The notes below the pieces were generated by a model, which searched no databases, was not told where the DNA came from, and saw only the letters and a list, made by a program, of their open reading frames with translations. This document shows, piece by piece, positions 1 to 5,640 of a stretch of DNA of 13,939 bases. The stretch covers positions 1 to 13,939 of the forward strand of contig JAEWDX010000179.1 of the NCBI GenBank assembly GCA_023389895.1, written 5' to 3'. How positions within the stretch are numbered: the stretch's first letter is position 1; the number at the start of each line of letters is the position of its first letter. The stretch is from Bacillota bacterium. GTDB taxonomy: Bacteria; Bacillota; Bacilli; Bacillales; Cytobacillaceae. The position numbers and the translations under genes were made by a program.

Positions 1-282
1 CCATTCATCACTACCAATAATTATTTTAGGGATATCTGGAAATGTAGCTGCAATTTTTTCTAAGCATTGAAGAAATATATCCTCTTCTTCCATCTTGCTT
101 TCAACGATTGGTTCAATTATCTTCGAATGATTGATTTGACCAGTTAAATGTCTACAAATACTTATTGAAATGACACCATAAGCTTCGTGAAAAGAACGTG
201 CGGTACTGTATACACCAATACTTGCTCCTAATATAATTGGGATGAACTGTTGTTTAGATAAACGATTTTCATTAATCATCAT
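1..282 (-). CDS. ATP-grasp carboxylate-amine ligase, D-aspartate ligase-like (N-terminal part only)
   Basis: This gene is cut by the left edge; 94 codons are visible from an ATG at 282 with no stop. The start of the protein reads ..KQQFIPIILGASIGVYSTAR.. followed by SFHEAYGV and, later, a segment ending in IIIGSDEW. This matches the N-terminal pre-ATP-grasp region of D-aspartate ligases and related carboxylate-amine ligases, which begin with a (F/I)(I/V)P(V/I)LLG..(I/M)xVYGxARSF-E-YG pattern. Known members ligate D-Asp to the peptidoglycan stem lysine or join other amino acids, using ATP in the cytosol. A GGGG stretch sits 4 bases before the ATG as a weak ribosome binding site. The catalytic ATP-grasp domain lies outside the window, so the substrate cannot be judged. 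The family call is fairly firm; the D-aspartate specificity is only inferred. Confidence 0.72.
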   Translation of the reverse strand, partial: MMINENRLSKQQFIPIILGASIGVYSTARSFHEAYGVISISICRHLTGQINHSKIIEPIVESKMEEEDIFLQCLEKIAATFPDIPKIIIGSDEW

Positions 283-617
283 AAATCCCCATTCATTTAA
301 AAATATCCTATCAGTTGAATTTATTTCATAATCTATTCTTAAGATAAAGACTCACAGAATTTTATTTTTGAAAATCTTTAAAGATTTAACCTTCTTCAAA
401 TCACTGAGTAGGTTCAAATTATATAATTGTTGCAGGTCAAACAGGTTCTCCTGTCGTATACTTGTCATAGGAAATCTTTTTCCAATCATAGATTTGTTGT
501 GGTAACTACTCATTTCGATATTTAAGGTGGATACTCCTTTTTCCGTTTTAAAAACAAGACTGATAATTATGAAATTAATTCGAATAAAAGGCAATTAGGA
601 TACGAAGAGGAGAGAAT
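283..617. other. intergenic region between the ligase and kinase genes
   Basis: About 335 bases lie between two divergently oriented genes and should hold the promoters of both. Apart from the possible transposase remnant (352-468) no gene is supported. The stretch is AT-rich and no clear -35/-10 pair or terminator stands out. Confidence 0.5.
352..468 (-). pseudogene. possible transposase N-terminal remnant
   Basis: An open frame on the minus strand (it extends upstream to 594) contains, from an ATG at 468, the segment MTSIRQENLFDLQQLYNLN. This resembles the first residues of some DDE transposases of Bacillaceae insertion sequences, which begin with a short (T/I)xQE(S/N)LF(D/S)-type stretch. 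After about 20 residues the resemblance is lost in a Lys/Leu/Ile-rich tail and a stop, so at most a decayed start of such a gene remains. No terminal inverted repeats or target duplication were recognised. The resemblance is from memory and short, so this may equally be a chance frame. Confidence 0.25.
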
Positions 618-1115
618 ATGGAATCTAAGCTAATTATCATACGTGGAAACTCAAGAAGCGGTAAAACAGCGACTGCGAAAAGTCTTCAAACTCATTTGGG
701 GCGCGGAACACTCTTGGTTTCTCAGGATGTCGTTCGTCGTGAAATGTTGAAGGTTCATGATAGAGATGGAAACCTTGCCATTGATTTGATTCGACAAATC
801 GCAGAATATGGTAGAGATAAATGTGAATTTGTTATTGTAGAAGGAATCTTGTATAAAAGTCGTTATGGTGAAATGTTGAATAACCTAATCGAGTTTTATA
901 ATCACAGGATCTATCCTTATTATTTTGATTTATCTTTTGAGGAAACCGTTATACGTCATAATTCTAGTTCGAAAAAGATGGAATTTGGAGAAGATTCTTT
1001 ACGCACATGGTGGAATCCTAACGATTATCTTGGCGTGGATGGAGAAACGATATTCACTAATGATATGTCACAGAACGATGTATTGAAACTGATATTAAAT
1101 CAGCTGCAAAAATAA
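618..1115 (+). CDS. small P-loop kinase (AAA_33 / uridine kinase-like)
   Basis: A 165-residue cytosolic protein with a clear nucleotide-binding P-loop near the N-terminus, GNSRSGKT at residues 10-17. It is followed by the SQDVVRREML segment (35-44) typical of small-molecule kinases of the AAA_33/zeta-toxin-like group. A hydrophobic strand, FVIVEGIL (71-78), sits in the Walker-B position and supplies an acidic residue. R113 and the region around residues 110-137 could be the lid that closes over ATP. It starts at ATG 618 behind AGGAGAG (608-614). The gene stands alone, facing away from its left neighbour and converging with lrgB. The phosphate acceptor is unknown; Bacillaceae carry many such stand-alone kinases. 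Confidence in a P-loop kinase is high, in a substrate none. Confidence 0.75.
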   Translation: MESKLIIIRGNSRSGKTATAKSLQTHLGRGTLLVSQDVVRREMLKVHDRDGNLAIDLIRQIAEYGRDKCEFVIVEGILYKSRYGEMLNNLIEFYNHRIYPYYFDLSFEETVIRHNSSSKKMEFGEDSLRTWWNPNDYLGVDGETIFTNDMSQNDVLKLILNQLQK

Positions 1116-1231
1116 CTAACTGTAGTGTATTAGGTGTTGGAAGTTTTATTAATCATCGTTGTTAGCCCCTCTTTGTTATTCGTAAAATAGAATAATTAAT
1201 ATGTATAAACAATACTAATATATGCTTTTTC

Positions 1232-1258
1232 TGTAAACGTTATTTAATAATGTTTACA
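1232..1258. repeat. near-perfect inverted repeat with cre-like left half
   Basis: The arms TGTAAACGTTAT (1232-1243) and ATAATGTTTACA (1247-1258) are complementary apart from one G-T pair, around a TTA centre. The left portion TGTAAACGTTATTT agrees with the Gram-positive catabolite response element consensus (TGWAANCGNTNWCA) at all but its last two positions. No T-run follows on either strand, so it is not an obvious intrinsic terminator. It lies downstream of both flanking genes, which is an odd place for an operator. Confidence 0.4.
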
Positions 1259-1398
1259 TTATTGGTGAAGTCGTTGAAAAGGTGCTTCTACCCTTTTTGA
1301 TTGTGAAGTGAAGGGACTTATGTAAACGGATAGGGCAGGAATTGGGGAAAAGAGTATCAAAAGAGGGGGATAATTAACTGATTGATAAGATTTATCGC

Positions 1399-1437
1399 AA
1401 AAAAAATCCAATTTCCATATAAATATCGGAAATTGGA
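1399..1437 (-). terminator. rho-independent terminator of the gntR-lrgAB cluster
   Basis: Read on the minus strand, TCCAATTTCC and GGAAATTGGA form a perfect 10-bp stem (1428-1437 pairing with 1407-1416) around an 11-base loop. Eight T residues (complement of A 1399-1406) follow immediately. It begins 30 bases after the lrgB stop codon. Confidence 0.9.
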
Positions 1438-1466
1438 CTTGGATAATCTTATTTTGCAATTCGTCA

Positions 1467-2159
1467 TTAAAAATGAAACAACTGCGCAATAATGGGACCT
1501 AAAACGGAGCCGATGATGGCACATAATGTCATCGTGACTGAACTCACAGAAAAGGCGAGTTCACTATATTCGGCAGCCTTTGCAGTTCCGATTGCATGAG
1601 AGGCGCTGCCAAGAGAAACCCCTCTGCCAATCGGACTATGAATCCGAGTGTATTTGAAAATAGTAGGAGCTGTCATGGCCCCAAAGATACCTGCGATGAT
1701 GACGCTAATAACCGTCATGGAGACATTTCCTCCTAATCCCTTTGTCACTTCAATAGCAACTGGAGTTGTCAGAGACTTAGGAATAAGTGAAAGAACTAAT
1801 GGGTGACTAAGCCCGAATATTTTAGCTAGCAAACCGATACTTACCATTCCTGAAACGGCGCCGATCAAACCCCCTCCTAATATAGGGAATAAATGATGCA
1901 TTAAAAAATGACGTTGTTTATATAAAGGATACGCAAGTGCGACAACTGCTGGACCTAATAGAGAATTAATCCACTGACCGCCTAGCATATAATTTTTATA
2001 AGGAATTTGCAGCATCTCGAGAATGATAATGATCAGAATGACAGCAATTAAAACAGGATTTAAAAATGAATAAGAATACCGCTTGTATAATTTAGTCGCT
2101 ATGAAATAAGCGATAATGGTTAATAAAATCATGCTGAATGTGTATAAAAGTTTGGGCAT
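1467..2159 (-). CDS. lrgB: LrgB/CidB-family membrane protein (PftB/YsbB type)
   Basis: A polytopic membrane protein of 230 residues from the chosen start. Family signatures are visible in order: LGPAVVALAYPLY, KSLTTPVAIEVTKGLGG and GSASHAIGTAKA, the most conserved stretches of LrgB/CidB. Family members work with a small LrgA/CidA partner. They were first described as murein hydrolase export modulators, and in Bacillus subtilis the YsbAB (PftAB) pair takes up pyruvate. The start was set at ATG 2159 because AAGGAAGG lies 10 bases upstream and overlaps the lrgA stop codon, pointing to translational coupling; the frame stays open 22 codons further up, to 2225. It is the last gene of the gntR-lrgA-lrgB cluster and is followed by a strong terminator. 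Pyruvate transport is an inference from the family. Confidence 0.9.
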   Translation of the reverse strand: MPKLLYTFSMILLTIIAYFIATKLYKRYSYSFLNPVLIAVILIIIILEMLQIPYKNYMLGGQWINSLLGPAVVALAYPLYKQRHFLMHHLFPILGGGLIGAVSGMVSIGLLAKIFGLSHPLVLSLIPKSLTTPVAIEVTKGLGGNVSMTVISVIIAGIFGAMTAPTIFKYTRIHSPIGRGVSLGSASHAIGTAKAAEYSELAFSVSSVTMTLCAIIGSVLGPIIAQLFHF

Positions 2160-2175
2160 TCTTTTTCGACCTTCC

Positions 2176-2532
2176 TTAATGCTCTTTTTTTTCGAAAAAT
2201 TGACTTGCTTTTCCTGAAATTGCAATCGAAATTACCGTACTTAATAGAACGACTAAAATGAGCAATCCGCCGTGAGGTGAAAGCAAAGAAGGGTAATTCA
2301 TGATTCCAACGGTAGCTGGAATATAAAATAAAGTTAATATACCCAACAGAAAACCAGCTCCATGTTCGATAAATTTTACTGGAATTATTTTTAAACATAA
2401 ACAAATGAACAGTAATATTAAGGCAATAATACTACCTGGAATGACCGTGTGAAAAACATTGTGAATAGTAGTTCCTATAAAGGAAAAAATATATAAAATA
2501 CAAATTTGCAAAACAATGATTAAGAATTTCAT
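2176..2532 (-). CDS. lrgA: LrgA/CidA-family holin-like membrane protein
   Basis: A small membrane protein of 118 residues with four predicted hydrophobic segments. It carries the family pattern ILYIFSFIGTTIHNVFHTVIPGSIIALILLF near its start, in which the PGSIIAL stretch is characteristic. The partner of LrgB, it ends 16 bases before that gene. ATG 2532 was chosen because it aligns with the usual LrgA start. The frame stays open upstream to 2589, but no good ribosome binding site precedes either choice. The true start is therefore uncertain, and the weak initiation region coincides with a hairpin (2543-2561). Together with LrgB it probably forms a carboxylate (pyruvate-like) transporter or a cell-lysis modulator. 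The adjacent GntR/FCD regulator, in place of the LytTR-type regulator often found, favours a metabolic role. Confidence 0.88.
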   Translation of the reverse strand: MKFLIIVLQICILYIFSFIGTTIHNVFHTVIPGSIIALILLFICLCLKIIPVKFIEHGAGFLLGILTLFYIPATVGIMNYPSLLSPHGGLLILVVLLSTVISIAISGKASQFFEKKEH

Positions 2533-2542
2533 ACTTGCATTA

Positions 2543-2561
2543 GTTCTCTTTTTGAGAGAAC
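2543..2561 (-). promoter_or_regulatory. hairpin in the lrgA initiation region
   Basis: GTTCTCT and AGAGAAC form a perfect 7-bp stem with a CAAAA loop just upstream of the proposed lrgA ATG (2532). A 12-codon open frame (2578 to 2540, starting ATG-GAA-GAA) runs through it and ends 7 bases before that ATG. The arrangement could affect lrgA translation; it could also simply be coding sequence if lrgA starts further upstream. Confidence 0.35.
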
Positions 2562-2606
2562 AACCCACCTTCTTCCATAAAATAACCATAAAACCGAAAT
2601 ACTTTG

Positions 2607-3260
2607 TTACTCTTTAAGATTAAATGTTATAGTGTTAAACGTATTTTCAATATGATTCGAAATAGCATCCTTTGTTTGTTGAATATCCCGTGCCTTTAAT
2701 CCCTCAATAATTAAACTGTGTTCATAATAAATAGCATCCATGCTTTTTCCAGACTTTAATGAAGCGACTCCATACCAATTAAAATGATCGATAAGATTGT
2801 GTATTAATTGATACAGTCGACGATTCTGACTTAGCTCTGCAAGGTACAAGTGGAATGCTGTATCAAGGAAGATAAACTGTAAAGGATCTGCCTTTAAGTC
2901 GGATAATTGTTTATCCATCATCTCAATCTTATTTAATATTTCATTATCAAGAAGCGGAATAAGTAATTCGACAACTAACGTCTCATTGGCCTTTCGTAGC
3001 TGAAAAACCTCCGCAGCATCTTTTTTATTAATGGTTTTGACGAAAATACCTTTTCTTGGAATTGACTGAACCCACCCCTCTAATTCAAGCTGCTGCAAGG
3101 CACTTTTTAATGGGGTTCGACTAATTCCAAGGTTTTCACTAAGCGATCTTTCATATAGAGTAGATCCAGGCGCTATTCTATGCTGGATTATTGCTTTTTT
3201 AATTTCCGTGTAAGCATGATCTTTAAATAATGTAGGTTGCTCTACTTTTAAGAAACTCAT
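2607..3260 (-). CDS. GntR-family transcriptional regulator, FadR/FCD subfamily
   Basis: A 217-residue DNA-binding repressor or activator. Residues about 12-75 form the GntR winged helix-turn-helix (YTEIKKAII..I.PGSTLYE..LSENLGISRTPLKSAL..LE..G, then the wing PRKGIFVKTI). The remainder is an FCD ligand-binding domain with the usual Asp/His metal-site residues: FLDTAFHLYL, then EHSLIIEGL and SNHIENT. Such regulators usually sense small carboxylates or sugar acids. ATG 3260 is preceded by AAGGA at good spacing; a TTG one codon upstream (3263) is less likely. The gene is followed closely by lrgA, so it probably controls lrgAB and itself, with the palindrome at 3339-3364 as candidate operator. The effector is unknown; pyruvate or a related acid is a guess from the linked transporter. 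Confidence 0.92.
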   Translation of the reverse strand: MSFLKVEQPTLFKDHAYTEIKKAIIQHRIAPGSTLYERSLSENLGISRTPLKSALQQLELEGWVQSIPRKGIFVKTINKKDAAEVFQLRKANETLVVELLIPLLDNEILNKIEMMDKQLSDLKADPLQFIFLDTAFHLYLAELSQNRRLYQLIHNLIDHFNWYGVASLKSGKSMDAIYYEHSLIIEGLKARDIQQTKDAISNHIENTFNTITFNLKE

Positions 3261-3306
3261 CAAATATCATCCTTATTATTAATAGTAGGTAAATTTTTAA
3301 GAGATT

Positions 3307-3324
3307 ATTAATAGATCTATTAAT
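3307..3324. promoter_or_regulatory. 18-bp perfect palindrome upstream of gntR
   Basis: ATTAATAGATCTATTAAT is fully self-complementary. The 11-mer ATTATTAATAG that overlaps its left half (3304-3314) occurs again as a direct repeat at 3275-3285, just upstream of the gntR start. This AT-rich stretch is likely to contain the gntR promoter, and the palindrome may be a second protein-binding site. Confidence 0.4.
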
Positions 3325-3338
3325 CTTGGAAAAAGAAA

Positions 3339-3364
3339 ATGGCATCTGGTATACCAGATGCCAT
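3339..3364. promoter_or_regulatory. 26-bp perfect palindrome, candidate GntR/FCD operator
   Basis: The half-site ATGGCATCTGGTA is repeated exactly in inverted form around the centre between 3351 and 3352. The core TGGTATACCA matches the symmetric TGGTNNACCA / TTGGTATACCAA type of site bound by FCD-subfamily GntR regulators such as UxuR and ExuR. It lies about 80 bases upstream of the gntR start. It has no loop and no T-run after it on the plus strand, and no gene on the minus strand ends here, so an operator is preferred over a terminator. Confidence 0.7.
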
Positions 3365-3530
3365 GAAAAAAACTATATCACCTGTTCGTTTTTTATGCAA
3401 CCATTTAGGCCATCTTATCGCCTTTTTAGAAAAATAAATGATAGCAGAAATAGTAAATTCTGTAATTAGGGGCTTTTGTAACAGCGATAAGAAAGGAAGC
3501 GTCTAATTGTAAAAGGGGTGAAGAACAGCG

Positions 3531-3989
3531 ATGAAAAAGGTATATAGTATATTTGTTTTATTTGTTTTATTTGTTTCGTTCTTAATTGCCGGTTGTCAAA
3601 ACTTAGAAAGCTCAACAAATAAAAACCTAGAACAAGATACTATTTCAGAATATATTCCTGCATCTGAAGATATTATCGATCTGCATGGCAAAATTGAAAA
3701 TGAAGAGAGATTTAAGGAGTTCCTGAATCATGTTGAAACAGGAATAAAAGATAGTATACGGGTAGTAAGATTTACAGAAGAAGGTGATCCGATACTTCAT
3801 GACCTTGCATATGATGGTAAAGGGATAAAGTCAACACAAGACACACGAAGAGATAAATTTGGTAGAGGAAGCATTATTAATACTACTTGTACCTCAACTG
3901 AGGTGGTTGAGACTGCTGAAAGAACTGATTATATTCTTCAAGGGTGTGAGAATATTAAGGATAATACTATTTTAGTCACTTGGAAATAA
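3531..3989 (+). CDS. DUF4362 lipoprotein
   Basis: A 152-residue secreted lipoprotein. The first 21 residues are a lipoprotein signal peptide (MKK, hydrophobic core, lipobox IAGC with acylated Cys22). The mature part reads YIPASEDIIDLHGKIENEER.. and ..RVVRFTEEGDPILHDLAYDG.., which matches DUF4362, a family of unknown function seen mainly in Bacillus. Two further cysteines near the C-terminus (in NTTCTST and LQGCEN) could form a disulfide outside the cell. An AAAGGGGTGA ribosome binding site precedes the ATG. It is a stand-alone gene between gntR (divergent) and dmsC (convergent), with no apparent link to either. The family call is good; the function is unknown. Confidence 0.85.
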   Translation: MKKVYSIFVLFVLFVSFLIAGCQNLESSTNKNLEQDTISEYIPASEDIIDLHGKIENEERFKEFLNHVETGIKDSIRVVRFTEEGDPILHDLAYDGKGIKSTQDTRRDKFGRGSIINTTCTSTEVVETAERTDYILQGCENIKDNTILVTWK

Positions 3990-4070
3990 AAAGGAGGTTT
4001 CTCGACATCCTGATCTAGTTTTCGGAAAGGAGGACAGCCAATTGGAAACTAATATTATAATATGATAAGT

Positions 4071-4101
4071 AGAAAGCGCTCCTCATAAAGAGGGCGCTTC
4101 T
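4071..4101. terminator. hairpin between the converging lipoprotein and dms genes, probable bidirectional terminator
   Basis: AAGCGC(T)CCTC (4074-4084) pairs with GAGGGCGCTT (4090-4099) around ATAAA, giving a GC-rich stem of ten pairs with one bulged T. It is the only strong hairpin in the 219-base gap between two convergent genes. T-runs are poor on both sides (CTGTTAG on plus, TTTCTACTT on minus), so termination efficiency is uncertain. Confidence 0.55.
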
Positions 4102-4208
4102 GTTAGTAGATAAAATCAAGTTTGTTATCAGCTTTTATAATAGTGAGAGAAATGTTAAATTCAGAAGCAACTAAATCTCCTTCAAAACGTTATAGTGATA
4201 GTATTTTA

Positions 4209-5039
4209 TTAAGATATTCCTACTCCGGTAACAACCATAGATGCATAAAATAGATAGCGTCCAACTCCTTGCCCAACCAGCAGCAAGATGGTACTACTTA
4301 TTAAAATTCTTGACTCATATTTGGATACCTCATTTTTAGCCATCCATAAAACAAACCCAGCACCAATAAGAATAAAGCCCCATTTGATTGCAGTTACGAA
4401 TGTCATATCACCTAAAATTGACATGCTTTTTACTAATGCCCCATTAGTGCTAAGTCCTAAAGTAATTAAATTTGGAACGGCAGCTGCAACTTGGATAACG
4501 ACAGCAGCAGCTATTGTTAAAGCGATGATTCTCTTCATTTTTTCTGCTTCTTTACCACTTAAAGCGAGAAATAGTATAGCCCCCATAGAAATAGAAGCAG
4601 CATAAAATTCAAAATAAATTGAGTTACCCTGCCAAACAGGAACTCCAGTATGGCTGTAGATTGACGCCATAAAAAAGACATCAACAAGTCCTACAATAGC
4701 TGCTATATAGAGCAAAATATTGTAAAAACCTTTTTGTTGCTGTTTTTTTAACAATAAAATCAGGGCTAGAACTGTTAATCCTACGAAAAATGAAGTAAAC
4801 CAGATTTCGCGACTTAACCAGGATGTGCTAAATTGATTGAGAGCCCTGATAGCATTAAGTGGACGGCCAAGATGAAGTACAGACGTAAGCATCCCTATAA
4901 TACTAAGCCCAGCAGCAGTAAATATTGCTTTTTTGAAAACAGCATCTTTATTTAAAAATCTACCAATAGCAACAAAAACTATTATACCAATTGCTGCTTG
5001 TACAAAAATTGAAAATATGACGAGAGATAAATTCTCCAT
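4209..5039 (-). CDS. dmsC: DmsC-like membrane anchor subunit (NrfD/DmsC superfamily)
   Basis: A 276-residue membrane protein with about eight hydrophobic segments. In respiratory enzymes of this class it anchors the catalytic dimer and oxidises menaquinol, passing electrons to the iron-sulfur subunit. Family marks are LHLGRPLNAIRAL (about residues 56-68) and TSWLSREIWFTSFF (72-85) in the N-terminal half, and GRYLFYASMV close to the C-terminus. The length is close to that of E. coli DmsC (287). The ATG follows GGAGGTGTAATGA and lies 3 bases after the dmsB stop, so translation is coupled. It is the third and last gene of dmsABC. The quinone-site residues cannot be assigned with certainty from sequence alone. 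Confidence 0.88.
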   Translation of the reverse strand: MENLSLVIFSIFVQAAIGIIVFVAIGRFLNKDAVFKKAIFTAAGLSIIGMLTSVLHLGRPLNAIRALNQFSTSWLSREIWFTSFFVGLTVLALILLLKKQQQKGFYNILLYIAAIVGLVDVFFMASIYSHTGVPVWQGNSIYFEFYAASISMGAILFLALSGKEAEKMKRIIALTIAAAVVIQVAAAVPNLITLGLSTNGALVKSMSILGDMTFVTAIKWGFILIGAGFVLWMAKNEVSKYESRILISSTILLLVGQGVGRYLFYASMVVTGVGIS

Positions 5040-5042
5040 TCA

Positions 5043-5621
5043 TTACACCTCCATTTCCGTGAATTTAGGATCCAAAGCGCAACTCTTTGGTTTGATCAAT
5101 AAAGATGGATTTGTTTTATTAGCGGATGGTAGAATAGGAATCTCATTTACCATATCAGTACCATATTTTTTCTTTAACTCATCTAGATCACCAAAATCGA
5201 GACAACGCATTAAACAAGCATCCACGCAAGCGGGATTTTTCCCATCAGCACGTAAGTCTTTGCAGGAATCGCATTTTCCAACAACATTTTTCTCTTCAAT
5301 ATATTTCGGAACACTGTAAGGACAATTCATTACACAATATTTACAGCCAATACACATATTTTTATCATGCTGTACTGTACCGTCTTCACCAAAGTGCATG
5401 GCACCTGTTGGACAGCCCTGGACACACTTTGCTTCGGCACAATGATTGCAGGAGGCTGAATAGTGAAATACAGAAGGTTTTGGATATGAACCTGTCTGAA
5501 AAGTTTTGACATTGCGAAAGGTGACACCAACATCTAATCGGTTTTTATCTTTACAAGCAATTTGACAAGTACGGCAGCCAATACAAGCTGTAGAATCAAA
5601 GTAAAATCCTAATCTTCCCAT
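5043..5621 (-). CDS. dmsB: DmsB-like electron-transfer subunit with four [4Fe-4S] cluster motifs
   Basis: A 192-residue iron-sulfur protein that relays electrons from the membrane anchor to the molybdenum subunit. Sixteen cysteines form four cluster motifs in the ferredoxin-like order of DmsB: C13-x2-C16-x2-C19-x3-C23, C58-x2-C61-x4-C66-x3-C70, C90-x2-C93-x2-C96-x3-C100 and C117-x2-C120-x11-C132-x3-C136. Two additional cysteines (140 and 181) are not part of the pattern. There is no signal peptide, as expected: DmsB is exported together with DmsA through the Tat system. The start is supported by GGAGTG upstream of ATG 5621, 19 bases after the dmsA stop. The length is near that of E. coli DmsB (about 205). 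Confidence 0.93.
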   Translation of the reverse strand: MGRLGFYFDSTACIGCRTCQIACKDKNRLDVGVTFRNVKTFQTGSYPKPSVFHYSASCNHCAEAKCVQGCPTGAMHFGEDGTVQHDKNMCIGCKYCVMNCPYSVPKYIEEKNVVGKCDSCKDLRADGKNPACVDACLMRCLDFGDLDELKKKYGTDMVNEIPILPSANKTNPSLLIKPKSCALDPKFTEMEV

Positions 5622-5640
5622 GCTGTTTTACACTCCAATC

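Larger units (their letters stand above)
1116..1466. other. intergenic region between converging kinase and lrgB genes
   Basis: About 350 bases between convergent genes. They hold the lrgB terminator (1399-1437) and an 11-bp-stem near-palindrome (1232-1258). No coding region is supported; a minus-strand frame spanning 1259-1489 runs through the terminator and overlaps the end of lrgB, so it is taken as chance. Confidence 0.6.

Noticed and set aside
1245..1310. Plus-strand stretch reading NVYIIGEVVEK, like the end of an AIR synthase-type protein
   Set aside because: Only about ten residues resemble the family before a stop; too short to call a remnant.
1259..1489. 76-codon minus-strand frame overlapping the lrgB end
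   Set aside because: It runs through the rho-independent terminator and overlaps lrgB in another frame; no RBS or family resemblance.
2129..2404. 91-codon frame across lrgA/lrgB
   Set aside because: Out-of-frame shadow of two clear membrane protein genes on the same strand.
3413..3492. Inverted pair TCTTATCGC / GCGATAAGA upstream of the DUF4362 gene
   Set aside because: The 9-bp arms are 62 bases apart with no further structure; could be chance in AT-rich DNA.
3990..4060. Two RBS-like AAGGAGG stretches after the lipoprotein gene
   Set aside because: No start codon with a frame of useful length follows either of them; at most vestiges of a lost gene.
4933..5319. 128-codon plus-strand frame opposite dmsB and dmsC
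   Set aside because: Antisense to well-supported genes with complete cysteine motifs; no RBS or family match.
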